Part shown: positions 10,539 to 20,629 of the stretch, piece by piece
Layout: each line of letters begins with the position of its first letter
How positions within the stretch are numbered: the stretch's first letter is position 1
Source: Capronia americana
Taxonomy: Eukaryota > Ascomycota > Eurotiomycetes > Chaetothyriales > Herpotrichiellaceae
Assembly: GCA_016110215.1 (NCBI GenBank)
Contig: JADWQD010000013.1
Coordinates: 186,001 to 250,000 of the forward strand
Length of the DNA stretch: 64,000 nt
Direction: 5' to 3'
Notes under the pieces: model-generated
Database searches by the model: none
What the model saw: the letters and a program-made list of their open reading frames with translations, nothing else
Told to the model about the DNA's origin: nothing
Made by a program: the position numbers and the translations under genes

Positions 10539-12201
10539 TCATGATTCGTCATTCCACCGCCGCAGCAAGTAAAGTGCGCCGCCCACGAGGTGCAAGCTAC
10601 CCGTCACCAACACTTGCAAGCTCCCTCGCTGAAAGCTGGCTCTGTCTGCGTACTCCAGCGCTTCTTCAATGGAAGGTACATACCTGGTACTCGCAGCGGG
10701 CTGAAGTGATTCCCACAGGCTACAGTACTGTTTTGGAAGATCTACCAGTGAGGTTCCTGGAGCCTTCAACGTCTTATCTATTTCCTGTCAGTATCTTCGA
10801 AGTAACCCAGGGCGGCATACTGCCTACCAAATCGAACAGTTCCGTCACGCCGTTCTTGGTACGTTGTAAACACCATTTCAGGACATCGTATGCTATTCCG
10901 CTCAAGCGACGTCGCCAAGGCTCTCAACAGGGACGGTCCATCTCGCTCTTCCGACACGTGAGAGAAAATAACCATACGTGGAGAATCTTGTTGGCAATCA
11001 TCGCGGACAGAAGGACTCGATGTCATCTCCGCGAACCACTCGACTGCCTGCCCTATACTCAATTCGTTGTGGGCCCCGTCGAGAAACCAAGTACATCTGG
11101 GGGTTTTGATGGTCTCAAATCGGCCAGGCCACGAGAAGTTCTCGATACCTCTTTCGATGTCTTGCGCACTAAGTTGCTTTTCGTCGAAGGGGCTCCTGGC
11201 GGAGAGAAATGCGTTAACGAGCGCAATCGCCAAGGAACAATTGATTCGCTGCACCTGCGGACGCAACGCATTTGCATGGCGAGGCAGAGAGTGATCGACG
11301 GGGACGACCTCAAACTGAACGCTCTTTTCAATGGCTCGAGATCGCAGCACAGCTTCGACGGCCGGTAGTTGTGAGGCGGAGAAAGCAGGAGATCCGGTCT
11401 TGAAGATCCCCGCCTTGTGCCAAGCTATATCCTCGATCTCAGGACCTAGTTGTGCCAGATGATCTAGTCCGATGGAGGTTATTGCGGTCACTACTGGGGC
11501 AGAAACAACGTTGGTAGCGTCGTATTCGCCCCCGTGATGAGTCTCGAAGATAGTTGCTTGGGTTCCCTCCCGACAAAAGGTGTGGATGGCCAGCAATGCC
11601 ATGATCTGCAGAAACCGGGGCCTTTTCGTGTCATCGATAGCGATTCCATCCTGCTGTAAGAATAACCGGTCCCAGATTTCGAAAAAGTACTTGGTGAACA
11701 AATCCTCTGAGATGGGTTGTCCGTCAATTTGGATCCGCTCTCGAATGCATGTAAGATCAGGAGAAGTGTAGAGGCCAATTTTGTTCGGGAACCCTGTCCG
11801 TTTGCCCCATTCTTGTAGAAGGGATCGAGCAAAAGCACAAGTGCTGCCTTTGCCTTTTGTACCAGCGACGTGTATAATGTTCAAGGCTGCTACATCAGCG
11901 TCCTTGTAATCTTGTTAATCTCAGCATCGTCGAATAGGAGCGTTGACAGCATACTGTGTAGCCGATCTTTCGGAGCCAGTCCCTCATGCCTGCTATGCTC
12001 GGTGTCCCTCTGTAAGAGGAGCGAGCTTCGGTAAATGTGTCACCAGTGGAGTGAAGCCTGGCAACGCCGTCGGCAACATGGCTGGGCCTTCCGCTCCTCC
12101 TCCTGGCCTTGAGGAGTTTCAGTGCGTTCTAGTCTTGGTGAGTTATATTTGCAGATGACCGGACGGTAACGGCTGACCTCGTATGTTCTTTTGGAGCACA
12201 T
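10539..12201 (-). CDS. Folylpolyglutamate synthase-like Mur ligase (FPGS/FolC family)
   Basis: Adds glutamates to tetrahydrofolates using ATP, keeping folates in the cell. My model has four exons (12201-12178, 12128-11955, 11902-10838, 10784-10539), about 502 aa. Introns 12129-12177 and 11903-11954 are well supported: they join MCSKRTYE to NALKLL and KIGYT to DADVAALNIIHVAG in phase. Motifs are the P-loop GTKGKGST, the YTSPDL segment, DATNV, ITSIGLDHLAQLG, HKAGIFK, GRFE and DGAHNELS. The last exon restores the usual C-terminus LVTGSLHLVGGALYLLRR. The third intron (10785-10837) has a good branch and acceptor (tactgacag) but a poor donor (gttcga), so a sequence error is possible. The normally EVGxGG segment reads ETHHGGEYDATN. 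An in-frame upstream ATG at 12285 would add an Arg-rich leader suitable for mitochondria. Confidence 0.85.
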
Positions 12202-12858
12202 TCTTGCAGAAATTTGAGGTATGTCAAATCGGCGGTTTGTGATCAATCGGTAAGAACTGGAGGTTGCGTGGCTGGCTCTCGTCAAACCAAAGCTAGAATG
12301 TCCAGCCAGATGACAAGTCTGCGCGCGGGAATGACCAAATATGATCGAGTAGTGGAATTGGAGAGCGCGACGTTGGTGAAGGGGACCTCAGGGTCCAGTC
12401 AACTGGGAGGCGTCCATCATCGAAGTCCAGATTGTGCATTCAGCATAAGAATGTAAAAGGAGCGCGACTCAGGTCTTTCTCACTCGGATCCATTATACAC
12501 CCGTGTACTGAAGATGCATCTTGCCAGCTAGTTAATACCGCGGGACGTTATCCAAGAACCAACCTGAGTTGGGCAACAATAGGCTTCTGGATGTAAGATG
12601 GAAAGTGTCACGAGCATTAAACGTGGAGGTGAAATCAAGATGAGTAAGAATCGCGTCTCCCTTCCACCATTCTACACAGTAATTAGCCGATCGCCGCTTT
12701 ACTCGCCCTCGGCACACCTTCCGCTCCCTAACCGCTTCTTGAGGTCTGTCTTTGTTTGGGGTTTAGAGAGAGTTGTTTGATACAAGGAGGAGAAATCTAC
12801 CGAGAAGGGCAGGGAGAGTTCTCCGTACGCTCTCCCCCGGTGAAGTGTGATGTTCTCT
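12202..12858. other. Promoter region of the FPGS-like gene
   Basis: About 660 bp upstream of the FPGS-like start and downstream of the FAD oxidoreductase, both on the minus strand. I see no gene or repeat in it. Confidence 0.4.
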
Positions 12859-14495
12859 TTACAAATAAGCTGCTGCATCCAACATGCTGGAATTTTTGAT
12901 GCGATCAAAGGCCGGGTTGAATGAGGCTGGAAGCCAACTGGCTACAGGACCGGCAGGTATACCTGGACTCATGGGGATGTCCTCTTGGTCGATACCGAGT
13001 GCCATGAGACCGACCGCGACGCCGCTGAGCCATGCAAAGACCATGCCGTCGCCGCCATAGCCACCGACGACGAATTCCCCGTGCGCCGAACGAACTCGGC
13101 TGTTGATGGTGCGATCCGTGTTGCGAGGGTCGAGAGGCCCAACGTAGGGAAGCATGTCCGGAGTGAGTCCTACTATGCCAGACCACGTTTGGATCAGCCG
13201 CCCGCTGTCGGCATCCTCGCCCCAGCCTTTACTGCCGAAAATGGTGGGCAGGATACCAAGGAGATGCGCCTCAGCAATAGGGTCTGTCACACTGTCGTCC
13301 CAAACGCCGATTTCATCGAGGCCGTTATTCGAGGCGATACTGAAGGTCCCGCCGATCATCAGCTGGCCGCCATGCGGACTCTCGCCAGGCCGTTGTGTCA
13401 TGTAGTCATAGCCACCCCGGAATCCGAGCGACCACGACCGACGCCCTCCTTGCCCGGGGAACAGGGTCCCAGGTCGCTGTGCCGTCATGTGCACTCGTAG
13501 TCCGGTCATCCTACCCCTGAGCCCCGGTATCAGCTTGCCGGCGAACGCATCCGTGGCGTGTACAATGCGGCTCGCCACAATCGGGCCCCTGCGCGTATGC
13601 ACTCGATACGGATAGTGCTCGGGTCCATCGGCACTGATCGACTCGGCAGGTGTCCACGTTTCGATCGATATCTGGGACTGGAACTCAGTGGTCAATCGGT
13701 GCCAGATGCTGGTCACGAGGCGATACGGCCACATGGCCCCGGCCTCGTAGGAAACGACACCAGCAACGTGCTTGCCGGCTCCAAAGTGCTATACAACCAG
13801 TTAGAGGCGCGCTCTGGGGGTTTCAGTGTCGAACTGCAAATACATGCCTCTCTTGCCTCTCCTGCTTCCCAGACCCTAATCGCAAGCTCAGGCAGATGTT
13901 TGCGGACATCTTCCACCTCCGTTTTGGCCAGCTGGAATTCCTCTTCATCGGCAATCAAGTCCACCGTCTCCACCCGTCTGCATTCGGCGAGGTCGAATTT
14001 CTCAGCAGTGCACATATCCACGAGACAGTCGAGGTGCATCCGTTGAAAACGAACGAGTTGGACCGCCTTCTCGAGCCCATACGCCTTCTTTGCCATAGCG
14101 AAGGCTTTGTAGGGGGCAGATTTGATGTGGCCGCCATTTCGGCCTGTAGCACCGCTGCAAAGCTGCCGAGCTTCCAGCACGAGAACATGGACCTTCTTGT
14201 TGGTTCTCCGCGCCTGGAGCAGAATCGTTCGCGCAACGGCCGCGGCCGAGATTCCAGAGCCGATCACCACAACGTCGGTGCTGGCAGGGAGCTCCGCGGA
14301 TTGCATGTCCATCAACTCCGGGAAAGGCGGGTCTTTCCACCAGAACGACGCCGTGGACGTCGACTGTGGCAGGCCCGGCCCAGCCTCGATGCGACGGAGG
14401 ATGGTTTGAAAAGAGGCATTGGACCGGTTGAGCTCAACAATTGCCAGACGGATGGTCCGGAGAGCTTTGAACAGTGTTGAGATGGTGTTGCCCAT
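12859..14495 (-). CDS. FAD-dependent oxidoreductase, DAO/DadA family
   Basis: Predicted flavoprotein of about 523 aa that oxidises an amine or amino acid. A non-conserved N-terminus of about 70 residues leads to the dinucleotide fold TDVVVIGSGISAAAVARTIL, followed by SGATGRNGGHIK, which is characteristic of DAO-type fungal oxidoreductases. Exon 1 ends at 13844 with a phase-1 donor (gtattt). A ctaac branch is followed by two candidate acceptors; only the distal one, ending the intron at 13779, keeps the frame and gives EASGKHVAGVVSYEAGAMWP. The C-terminal part includes GGQLMIGGTF, WSGIVGLTPDMLPYVGPL and the FAD-contacting GGYGGDGMVFAW. The ATG at 14495 is the first of the frame. It is divergent from an MFS transporter gene, with a Zn2Cys6 gene beyond, which suggests a shared catabolic role. 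The substrate is unknown. Confidence 0.85.
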
Positions 14496-15099
14496 GGTTA
14501 GGCAAGATGTGGCGGGAAATGGGCAAAAGTGTCGCGAGGAGACGGGGTTGGCTGACTGGGGTTCGCGCTGCGTACCTACGCACTAAGTACCATGGTATTA
14601 GTAGGGCTGCCACGGATACTAATAAGCAGCGCTCGTGGAGCCCCTTTGAATGAATTACGAGTAGGTGGAAGGGATAAGGATGGGCTGCTTGAAGTGTGTC
14701 GCGGAGTCCTTGCCAACCCACGGCTGATAGACAACCAGCCAATGGCACCAGGTTGCGCGATGCATAGGATGTGGGTCTCGAGTCGTCGAGGGAACAGACA
14801 ACATATTGCGAGGCTCCATGCATGCCATGCCCACTGTCTCCCATGAGCCACGCCAACTAGATTGCTCTATTGGACCATCCACCGAACTACTGAGGCATCA
14901 AGACACCACCATGGCATTCCAGCGGCTCCGCCCTTGGTCAGATTGACTATCGTATGGTGGTCCGAGAAGTTAGGCTTATCTGTGTCTCCTCGGTCTTGGG
15001 CAACTGGTCTGGCGTCTACTTAAACCCCCAGTGCATCTAGGACGATGCTTTCTGGATAGCACGAAGCAGATCCAAAGGAGTTTCCTGACTGCAGACACT
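14496..15099. promoter_or_regulatory. Divergent promoter region, oxidoreductase / MFS transporter
   Basis: About 600 bp separate the start codons of the DAO-type oxidoreductase (minus) and the HOL1-like transporter (plus), so one region probably drives both. I did not find a convincing palindromic zinc-cluster site by eye. Confidence 0.45.
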
Positions 15100-17170
15100 A
15101 TGGGTTTCGACAGTGAGGCTTCAACATCTCTGCAGGAAGTGACCAACCACTCCGCCACTGGCAGCGATCTCGCACCTGGCACAGTTCTCTTGAAAGATCT
15201 TGGTAAGTTGTTCTCCAGATTGGACGACGGTTGACATTGCTGACTAGATCTCCGCTATCATAGACCACCACGCTGGAGTTGAGCACCGGCAAGATGGGGT
15301 ACTGGTGCTCCAACCTCAGCCATCTGCTGACCCCAACGACCCTCTGGTATGAGTTTCAAGTCTGCACGACACACTATTGGATCAAAAGGTCAGGGCTGAC
15401 CTGCAATCCTGAATCCAGAACTGGACGATGCGTCGTAAAACCGTGAACTTCTCCATCATCGCCTTCTACACTCTTTGGATCTTTGTCATGTAAGTTGGAT
15501 CGACCGCAGTCAATTCGTCCAGCTGCTGACCTGAGTCAAGATTGGATATCGGAACGGTAGTGTGGTCCGTCTATGTCGAAGATTGGGGCCTGACGTATGG
15601 TCAACTCAACAATGCCTATGCCGCTAACCTGGCGGGTTTGGCGGCCGGGTGCATCCTGTTCATCCCGTTTGCTCTCAAGTTCGGTCGACGTCCGATCTAC
15701 CTGATCAGTACATTTGTGGTGTTTCTATGTGCCGTATGGCAGGCTTGCTTGAACGACCTCGCCAACATAATTGGGAGTCAAGTCGTCTCCGGCCTGTTTG
15801 GAGCGATCGCCGAGGCGCTGTGCTACATGACGGTATGGCAGTCTGCCCATTTGGCCTCACCGACTGACAACGAAACAGATTGGAGATATTTTCTTTGTCC
15901 ACCAGAGAGGAAAGGCCACAGCCATCACTGGCTTCTTTACCAATATTGGGGTGAAGTCCGAGCTCTCCGGTGGGTAGGATCAGGCACTAACAGACAATTT
16001 AGGCATTCCTCGGGCCTGTGGCTGCTGGGTATATTGCCAAAGCCCAAGGATGGCGATGGATGTATTGGTGGTGTGCCATTTTCCTAGGCATCAACTTGGT
16101 CGTGTTCTTGTTCTTCTATGAAGAAACGAAATTCATCGCGCCCTCGATAGGTGTCGCGCCCTGTCCTTCCGGCACCAACAACGGATCGGCCAAACACAAT
16201 GACGAGAACTCTGTCCCTGATCTCGCGCTCCCGGCCACAGGTTCTTTGGAGACCGAGCAGCATGGAATCGACCACTCAATTCCCATGAAAACCTACCGTC
16301 AACGCCTGGCACTCACGACCATCACTCCTGGCGGCTGGGGCAAATTCTTCAAGCACATGTATCAGCCGATCTTACTCCTTTTCACGTTTCCCGCTGTAGC
16401 ATTCACCGCCCTCCAGTTGGGATCTATGCTCTCTTGGTACGCCATCATGGTCACGACTCAAGCCACCTATTTCGCCCTTCCACCGTACAACTTCGGCCCG
16501 ATCGGCATTGGTTTACTCAATATTCCAGCCTTCGTTGGCGGCTTGCTGGGCTTCATCTGGGGAGGCCCAGTCAGCGATTATTTTATCGTCTACTTTGCAA
16601 AAAGGAACAAGGGGGTGTTTGAGCCGGAGATGCGCTTGTACATTGCCATCGTCCCAGCACTCATATCCCCCATCGGTATCTTCCTCTACGGATACACCAC
16701 GGCAGAAGCAAGAGACCGGTCCAATCTTTGTCTTTGGAGCCTGCTAACCATTGCTCTTAGGGGCGGCACTGGATCGTTCCTTGTGTCGGTTGCGCCATAT
16801 TTGGGTTCGGACTGGCGGCCATCAGCGCACTGTCAGTTTCGTACCTGATTGATTCGTACAAAGAGGTGTGTCCCGCTGAATCCCGGGTGCAAATCGAGAA
16901 CATGGTGCTCACGATATCTAGATCATCGGAGATGGGTTTGTCGCTGTTGTCCTGGTCAGGAACGGGCTTTCGATGGTCGTAACCTTTACCATCACGCCGT
17001 GGTTTGAAGGCATGGGATTCAGAAACTCGTTCACCCTGATTGGTTGCTTGTGCCTGGCAGTTAATTTGTTGTGTCTCCCGATGATCTACTTTGGCAAATC
17101 GTGCAGGGTGGCATGTGCGAAGAAATATGAGAGGATGATAGATATGCAATTCAACCCCCGTGGATGGTGA
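15100..17170 (+). CDS. MFS transporter, HOL1-like, eight exons with one GC-AG intron
   Basis: Membrane transporter of about 559 aa. Introns at 15203-15263, 15347-15418, 15490-15540, 15833-15878, 15951-16002, 16708-16760 and 16866-16921 all keep phase. The protein has a hydrophilic N-terminus ending DPNDPLNWTMRRKTVNF, a family signature before TM1. DIGTVVWSVYVEDW follows, then LKFGRRPIYLIS (motif A), GKATAITGFFTNIG and AFLGPVAAGYIAKAQGWRW. A long cytoplasmic loop (about residues 220-265) precedes the second six helices. The sixth intron starts with gcaaga, a GC donor, and ends ctcttag after a tgctaac branch; using it restores GRHWIVPCVGCAIFGFG, whereas reading through gives a premature stop. 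It sits between a divergent oxidoreductase and a Zn2Cys6 gene. The substrate is not known; members move polyamines, cations or drugs. Confidence 0.9.
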
Positions 17171-17540
17171 GGGTTGCGAATCCGGAGGAGGGTTAATTGA
17201 CTGGTATTGGGTGTGGCCTTCTCGCGTGGATCTGCGTGCCACGGACGCATAGAGGCAGTACAGACCACAGTCGTCTCTGAGCCCTAAGCGGACTTGATAT
17301 CTCACCGTCCTTCTTGAAGGGTTCCCCAGAGTGCCCAGCCGGTAGTTAAGCGGTGGCACTAACACCCTTTGGATTGGACGGATTGCGCTCAACTCGGGCC
17401 TCGCGCCTCTCCATGTTGTTGACGTATCGTATGCTGGAATAAATACTGCTGTGTGGGTCGTAGACCAATCTTCTCTTCCTAGCGTCACGAGGGTTTCATT
17501 GCCTCCGCGAGCGCGTCCAACACTGCCCTTTCGCCCAGCC

Positions 17541-19284
17541 ATGAAGCACCCTTCAGATGCGTCCCGGCCAGCCCGTCGTAAGGAGAGACGGCCGCCTGCG
17601 AGCCTCAGGACGAAAACGGGCTGTTACAAATGTTTGTTTCCGGTCGTCTCTGAGTCACCGCATGCTGACCCTTTTCTCCAAGGCCGCCAAAGACGGAAGA
17701 AATGTGACGAGTTGAAGCCCGTCTGTACCGCTTGTTCGCGCAACGCCTTTATCTGCCAGTGGCCTGAGACCCCTCGTGGCTGCGTCTATCCCAGGGATTG
17801 CTGGACTGGTGACGGGGCCGGTGTGGTGTCCACCGCCGCGGCTGGTCCCTCGACGTCCTCGACTTGCAGCCATGTCTCGCTCTGCGACCGAGATCAGGAC
17901 CAGAGTCCTATTCTCCATCGCTCCCCTATGCAAGGAAACCTCTTCAATCTCGGCACGCCCTTGAGACGCACCATCTTCGACCACGCCCGATGGATCTTTT
18001 TGCCCTTACTGGTGCGCTCACACGCCCACGCGAGGTATCACGCGCCGCTGATGTCGCTGCCGACAGCCGTGCAGAATCCGTGTCTCATGGACGCAATTCT
18101 TGCTTGTTCGGCCCTGCATCTCTCGCAGCGGACCCCGGGCTTGAGAACGGTGGCTTTGCAGTACTATTCCAAGGCTGTTGCGTGGACAAGGGAACGTATA
18201 CAGAACTCCACGGTCGACGGGACGGAAGACTGGCTCATTTTGACGCTGGTGTTTTTCTATCTTTTCGAGGTCAGATACGCCGTTTCTTTTCGTCCTTCAC
18301 TACCTCTATTACATCCACCTTCTTAGATGCTAGCCCCTTCCCAACTCCAGTCCCCTCTTGGCTCGTGAATCGAGAAAAGGCATGTTGACACTGTTCCTCC
18401 CGTCCTAGATATGGAGCTTCACGAACCCCAGCCTGCCCATGCGACACCTCGTAGCATCCGGTCGCATTCTGCGTCTCCGCCGCAAAGCCTTTACCCGCGG
18501 GCACCTGACGCCCGACCCTGGTTTTGAGCGCCTCATTGCCGAATCAGTCCTCTACAATATCACTACGCTTTCCGTCTTCAACGGCCTTCTCATTGACGAC
18601 AACTCCATTTCGGACATTGCGCAACACCTCGACGAATTCGCCATCGAGTTAGCTTTCCCCGAGAGTTCCGCCATCGTGAACTCACCTGTCCTGGGCATCA
18701 GTCAACAACTTTACTATGCCGTGCTCAACGTCTCCAGACTGAGTGTCCTGCCTTTCAACACGGCAAAACACACGGCCCTCCAATCGATACGCCTGAATTT
18801 TGATATGTGGAAAGTGGTTTATTTCTCAACTTGCACCGTGGATTATTCCAACAGCGACGAAGTCAACGCCGTAACAAGTGCCATGCTCTACGTGTCCGCC
18901 ATCGAGATCCTCCTCTCCAAAGCCACCGACGCCACCAGGCGAACTCACGACATTGAGGTCCAGAATCTCGTGCGACACGCTCTTGGCATTCTCGACCTGG
19001 ATGGGAGGAGCATCCTCAAGACGAATTGCACAAAGTATTTTGCCTGGCCGTTGCTCATCCTCGGGGCAGCAGCCATTGAGGAGGAGCACATTACACTGGT
19101 CCAGGAGGTAGTGCGGGAGGTTTGGGCCAGGAGCTACTGCGGCGAGGTCTACCAGGTTCAGCGGCTGCTGGAGAAGGTTTGGTCAACTCGGAGCAGTGAT
19201 CATCCACACTGCGACGGCTTGGATTTGTTGTGGGGAAGAGATGGAAAACCCGGGTTTTTGAATCACGCATGTCCGAGTGGCTAG
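17541..19284 (+). CDS. Zn2Cys6 fungal transcription factor
   Basis: Three exons (17541-17631, 17683-18269, 18409-19284) encode about 517 aa. The binuclear zinc cluster uses Cys28, 31, 38, 45, 48 and 55 (GCYKCRQRRKKCDELKPVC...). The first intron splits the codon of Cys31, a position seen in other fungal zinc-cluster genes. A Ser/Thr-rich linker follows, then a fungal-specific-TF-type helical region with LMDAILACSALHLSQRTP and FFYLFE joined to IWSFTNPSL across the 139-nt second intron. It resembles regulators with the C-terminal Fungal_trans_2-type region. The ATG at 17541 is chosen because the upstream extension lacks an ATG. It lies 370 bp after the HOL1-like transporter on the same strand, so it may regulate that gene and the divergent oxidoreductase; this is inference from position. 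Confidence 0.9.
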
Positions 19285-20629
19285 TTTTCCCATGGAGCAG
19301 CGTTGCACTGTTGTTACTGGCCGGGACAGGTGTTTGTAGGATATTCTTCAGATCATCAAGGTCATCATGTATATATAGTATACTGTGTGACTCTCTGGAT
19401 TCGCATTCGGATTTGGACAGGACGCAGAAAGATCCCAAACTTCGCCCTCGCCATCTTCTCACCAACACCAACACCAGCACCCACACCCACACCGTCTTGT
19501 TCCATCCCACTCACGCGAGGAAGAATGGCAATTCTCGGGTATCTGAAACTGATATTCCCATCCGGGAACCTGTTCCTCTAGGGCGATTCGGTCGTCTCAC
19601 GAGTCGTTGGATTCAGGTCCTCCTCCGTGCCAAAGCTTGAGGGGACCCGTGATGAGCCCCTCTGCATGGTATGTATTCAATCAGTCTCAAGGTCCGTCCG
19701 ACCACCCGCCCCCGATCCTTGCCACGCTGCTGCCCCTGCTCCCTATTTCTACCTGCTATGACTCGGTCACCACACCAGGGCTCTGCGAGTACTAAACACA
19801 CCCTAGTCCAAAAGGTTCCGCTTTTCTTGACGAACGCATCTGTGAGAGCTAAGGATGACCGATAGCAAGGGGCTAGAGTAAGCCCCCTGCTCTGCTCAGG
19901 GAGCGCGCTCAGTCATGCTCAGCTATCCTAAAGGCTCAGTTCAAAGCTCAGGTTGAATAAAGCGCGCATTCGCTTACCCCCTGGGATCAAACTGTATATA
20001 GCAGTTACATAGGTTTTTCGTTCTTCGGCCATATTCTTTACCCTGTCTTCCATCGTCAGCATCGCCTTGTCCCAGCATCGCATTGCAGAGTCGCAGCGGG
20101 CGGGACAGTGATATCTATGCCATCGGAAGACCAACGCTGGGACTGTCGGCGTTAGGGCCGCGGTCTGCCCATCTTCTCTTCGGTCCGAGCCATTACTTCA
20201 TCGGAGCTGTGGGAGTGCGTAGCAAGACGATTGCGAAGGACATCAGTGTCGCGGTCCATGCTGTGAGAGCCGTTCGGTCAACGATTACAGCGTCGTGATG
20301 GGAATGAATCCTGAATGAAGTTGTTTGATCCCTGCCAGTCTAGAGGTGATCACCGTGGATGAACAAGATTCAGCATGCCGTAAAGAGAATCAATCGCCTT
20401 TTCCTATGTACATTGCTATCTGTCACCAGACGCCGATGCAGACAATTGTGACCGCCCGGTGAACTCCTTTCTCCAGCTCTTAGTGCAGTCATTACTTTTG
20501 TACACCGCATGTATTGAATCATGCGATAGGGAGTGGAATATCGTCAGGGTCGTCTCGAGATTATGCGATATTCCCTGCCATGCCCTGCCGAGTTTGTTAG
20601 CTGAACTGTAGATGACAATGTAGACCAGG
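19285..20629. other. Convergent intergenic region with a short ACC-rich repeat
   Basis: About 1.3 kb between the 3' ends of the zinc-cluster gene and MDM31. A degenerate ACCAAC/ACACCC repeat lies near 19461-19494. No convincing gene or RNA is seen; open frames are short and lack ATG context or domains. Confidence 0.4.
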
